64,000 nt of DNA from contig CH001991.1 of assembly GCA_000149265.1 (NCBI GenBank), positions 529,606 to 593,605 of the forward strand, in the 5' to 3' direction. Of this stretch, positions 60,297-64,000 are shown piece after piece; within the stretch, counting starts at the first letter, position 1, and the number at the start of each line of letters is the position of its first letter. The notes below the pieces were generated by a model, which worked only from the letters and a program-made list of their open reading frames with translations, made no database searches and had not been told where the DNA came from. Made by a program: the position numbers and the translations under genes. The stretch comes from Ciona savignyi. Taxonomy: Eukaryota > Chordata > Ascidiacea > Phlebobranchia > Cionidae.

Positions 60297-63200
60297 TGTT
60301 GAATCTCTAAAACAAGATTGATAAAGTTCGACAAACAATGTCTTCTCGGGTTCGGTGAGATATGATTACAGTTCGTCTGCTGACAGATAATAACAATTCA
60401 CCATCGCTACACGGGTTGGCCTTTGATGCGGCCTGCCCGGCTTCAGGTTAATCGATTCGTGTTCGCGACAGTCGGTGTTCGCGCGTCGCAGTTTCCGTTC
60501 GTCTCCAGTCGTGATGAGTGAAGGCGACCGCCGGTTCGCTAGGAATCTTAGCGTCAATGTCAGTTTAGTCTGGACAGTGTGGGCTCCGGCAACCACCTCT
60601 GTGTTTACCGCTCCCTGTAATCCCGCAGATATAACGCGAGGATCGGCTTGAAACGAGCCGCCATCCAGCATAGTAAGCTTTGTGTGGCAGCAGTAGGTAT
60701 TTAGTCCTTACACAGAATATAAAGATAAAAGTAGATGAACACCATACAGCGAGGAACCGAAAACAGTAAAAAGGTTTATCTGCAGAAAAAAATGCGCTTT
60801 AAATGTTGAACAGCCTGGCATTAAAATACAAGATCGTACATGTGTATAATGCAAAACATGTTTAAAACAGTGTCCTTTTAAGAAGTTTCGTGTTGTTTTA
60901 GGTTTGTTAATACTTGGCCAGCTGCAGCCTTTACCTTATCACATAATCCGCCTGGGTGCTTGGTTTCCTTATACCATTTCATCAGCCCTTAAGCCAGACG
61001 AGTTAATCTCATTCGCCAGTTATTCACGCAATGCAATTTAGGCGGAGCTTTACGTGCAGCTTACCGCAACTACGCCGCGCCTCACGCTATAGTAATTATG
61101 TCCCTGACGCTGATATGCCATAGAGGTTCAATGACGTGTGGAAAAGCCACTGTAGGTTATAAATATTATGGATTGCCCAGACATGCTTCCCAAGTCCAAA
61201 GTTTGTTAATTTGCCCACTTCCCGCGCAAGGGTTCGTTATCTCTAAGTGTTATGCCAGGTAAAAATAAGCCCTCACCGGGCTCCAAAGTGCCAGATAGCT
61301 TACCTCAAACAAAGCTTAATGCGTAGTTACTAGTTAACTTTAATTACCGCACAGAGAACGAATGTGTACATTGAATTCAAGTGGTTTCTTACTACCTTTG
61401 ATTTATCGTTAAATTAATTACCCATAATATTCCTTCTAAGTTGGAATATATGATTTCGTAATTCGTTGGCGGTTATAACCGTTATCTGATGTTATAAATT
61501 AACCACTGAAGATTACGCCCACGAAATCAATCTAGCAGTGTTGGCCCTGGATAAGCTCTCAATCCGTGTGATTGGGCATTTAAACGAAATTACAACACTT
61601 TCCATGTTGCGCTGCAGACAGTTACATGTTGTTAATTAATCTGTCGTGAAACCTGTCTCTAAAATGTCCCATTTGGTTCGCTTTCAGTAATATTGAGACA
61701 TGACAGGAGTTCTGTCTAAATGCGTTATGGTGTCTCGGTTTTATCATTGTAAATGGAATTCTTACATTTTTACTTCATCCGGTACGACAGGAAATGATTG
61801 AAAGGCGAACATCGTCTTTATTACTCAACGCTTTGTAGCGAATTTATGGACATTCTTTTAAGGTCAATTTAAAAGGCTAAAAATAACCTCCAATTTCCCC
61901 ACCAATATTTTATATTCGCGTGGGCCTTTTACGATAATCAGCCTAATCGGAATGCTTTATTCTATTCAATCCAGACATCATGTGAGTCAAATGAATTTCG
62001 CAACCGAGTTGCTTCTGCCAGACGGACCGTTGGTCGTGACTAACCAGCACGGCCTTTTATGTAATAAGCGATTAACTAAACCGCCATGTAAATTGCGTCT
62101 GGTCCATTCAATGACTCGCAGCATCAGTCGGACGTCCACATTGCCCTGATGTAACCGGGACAAACTTTTCACCTCTTCGAAACCGGGGACATAGCGTTAT
62201 CTCTTGTCGGGGACACTTCCCATTCATGTTATTGTCAGATTTGGCGACGGAACATTTAGTAATGTAAAGTAGCAGTCTGTATGAATCAAGCCGCAGTAAT
62301 GTTATGTCTCATGTGGATAAAACAAGTGAAATATAAAATCAGCAGGTGTGGTTTTATTGGGCCTCTATATAAATAGTAGTATCCGCAGCGTAAATTAGTG
62401 AGTAAAAACAATATTCAGGTGCAATGTTATTTAGATGGTTATACAATTATCTGTAAAATCAGACAGATAGTAATGCAAAAGAGTAATGAGTTGTTTCTTT
62501 GCATTGTACCCTGTTAAACAGCAAAACAGTTTTTCTTTAAACCCATCTTTGTTACGATGACGGAGCACTTCGCAAAGTATGCCTTTGCTTGTTCAATATC
62601 CATTAGATTCCTACCACAATATGCGTGATGTTTACCTCTAATCGACCAACAATATTTATTCTTCATTAACGCCTGGTTTCGTTCGAATTTTGCGGTTTTC
62701 GGGAAGTGCTGTTTAGCTCCAGACAACACGTTGTGATCAAACGCACACAGCAGCCGGATAAAAACACACACACTCGTCTATGTAATTAGCCTAAAGTGGT
62801 GAGTCTTTGCTGTCGTGCCGGGAGTCATCGTAATGGTAGATGCGGAATTTTTTCACCCGTCTCGCTCAATCTGCGCCGAACCACACTCCTAGACGGGCGG
62901 TTTAATTGTATCGTTGGTCGGTCAGGTGCGCAGGCACACGGTCATAGCTCGCTTGCTTCTACGCCGTGTGGTTTCATGTGATATGCCGGTCGACCAACTT
63001 TGCCTGAGAGAGGAAAAGGCCAAATCAATTCAGAATCATTGTCGCCTTTCCTCGACAGCGATCTCGGCTTTCTAGTCGTTGCTTGGCCCAGTTTTACAAG
63101 GATTACGTCATGTTTCATGCCGATCTATAGAATGTAGTGTGGCAAATCGAGTTTGATTCCGCCCGAGGGCAAGCGTCTGCCAAAACTGGGAAATAGCGAG

Positions 63201-63764
63201 GAATTGGAGCAGCAATGTCAGTCAATCAGATGGCGAGTTTTGAGACGTGTAGTCTGGAATACGTACACATCCACGGTCGGTTTATTGCCAAGCGGAGAGC
63301 CGTTTGAAATATCAACGATTTTAAAGCGTCAGCCTTCCTAGACAGGATTTCTTTCAGGCAGGTCGTAAGTATATTTTTCGCTTTGAGAATGGCCGCAGAA
63401 ATTGTTGCCAGCCAAGACTTTAATAGCCGAATTGAGCCAGCGATTATGTCATATTGTTGTAACAGGAGCGTCCTCGGCGCTTTGCTTACTGCCTATAAAG
63501 CGTGTTTAGCCGGACTTGCCTTCACATAGGTCTCGACACAAACGTCAGCGCCGTGTAAGAATGTTGTATAATTGAGACTCGAGAGTGGTCGGTTTCATGA
63601 GTCTATTTTAATTGAGCTCCGGTCGCCGTCTGTCTGCACTTTAAGCAACCGAAGACATTTTGTCTATTGACCATATGTTTGTAGGTTGTTTTCGTAGTTC
63701 AGCACATTTAAAGGAGTGATGATTTGTGGGCTTTAAAAGTGAATATTCCGTTGTCAAACAAAGG

Positions 63765-63806
63765 GTCTTAATAATTAGGAACATGTTGTCTTAATAATTA
63801 GGAACA
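63765..63806. repeat. 19-bp direct repeat
   Basis: GTCTTAATAATTAGGAACA occurs at 63765-63783 and again at 63788-63806, separated by 4 bp. Each copy contains a TAATTA homeodomain-type core. Confidence 0.8.
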
Positions 63807-64000
63807 CAAGACTTATTTACCACAGCTCTAGACTGGAACAACCAAACATGACTCGTTGTCTGGCATCACTATAAACACGACTATTTCATTTAATTTCCTA
63901 CAGGCAGTATTCAAGTAGGGCCTTGATGACCGTGAGAATTTAGTGTTAATTATGGACTTGTTGTGACATTAAACAATTAAAGCAAGGTTTGCCCTTCAAC

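Larger units (their letters stand above)
56869..64000 (+). other. Putative SMURF intron 1, no exon recognised
   Basis: About 7.1 kb. From 56.9 to 59 kb the sequence is very AT-rich; from about 59.6 kb to the end it is clearly less AT-rich. Open frames at 59.9, 60.4, 62.0, 62.5 and 63.2 kb on either strand have no recognisable domain or splice partners. Local duplications and motif pairs are listed separately. A long, motif-rich intron of this kind often holds enhancers (inference). Confidence 0.45.

Noticed and set aside
60366..60671. 101-codon open frame, minus strand
   Set aside because: No recognisable domain, no splice partner, and composition is like the surrounding non-coding sequence.

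Overview
The window looks like nuclear DNA from a solitary ascidian, most likely Ciona (inference). The non-coding sequence is AT-rich, genes are packed every 3-10 kb on both strands, and introns are mostly 100-800 bp with GT-AG borders. Proteins are clearly homologous to vertebrate ones at one-gene-per-family depth, and tRNA-derived SINEs sit in introns. Every exon model below was joined by hand from reading frame, splice sites and recalled family sequences. No alignment or transcript evidence was available.

Layout, left to right: 3' end of a PPTC7-type phosphatase (+, 1-2785); a RING-H2 E3 ligase of the RNF181/RNF115/RNF126 group (+, about 5884-9116); RSU1 (-, 10887-13932, 7 exons, complete); TAF2 (+, 14591-17926, one uninterrupted 1111-codon exon with an apparent frameshift before its Lys/His tail); LRRC61 (+, 18423-21577, 6 exons, with an apparent one-base homopolymer frameshift); two head-to-head metallo-beta-lactamase-fold alkylsulfatase paralogues (-, 21844-25450 and +, 26242-28843); a tetraspanin (+, 29400-31705, with a second candidate ectodomain exon); KIF12 kinesin (-, 32434-42022, 16 exons, complete); GGA clathrin adaptor (-, 44337-52598, 14 exons, complete); SSR1/TRAP-alpha (-, 53333-54250, one exon); and a first coding exon matching SMURF1/2 (+, 56814-56868). 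The intron of that last gene fills the rest of the window.

Most genes are unrelated housekeeping functions: transcription initiation (TAF2), integrin adhesion (RSU1), TGN-endosome sorting (GGA), ER translocation (SSR1), ubiquitin ligation (RING protein, SMURF) and microtubule motility (KIF12). The unusual unit is the alkylsulfatase pair. These enzymes belong to a family best known from bacteria and fungi and absent from human. The two copies share one 791-bp intergenic promoter and the same intron phases, and each has a hydrophobic N-terminal anchor. Ascidians make alkyl sulfates and sulfated sterols, so a tunicate sulfate-ester system is the best candidate for something little described here.

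The final 7 kb (SMURF intron 1) has no recognisable exon. It holds local duplications and motif pairs (tandem octamer ATTTGCAT, paired AACCGGT sites, a 66-bp repeat, a 19-bp direct repeat) that could be cis-regulatory.
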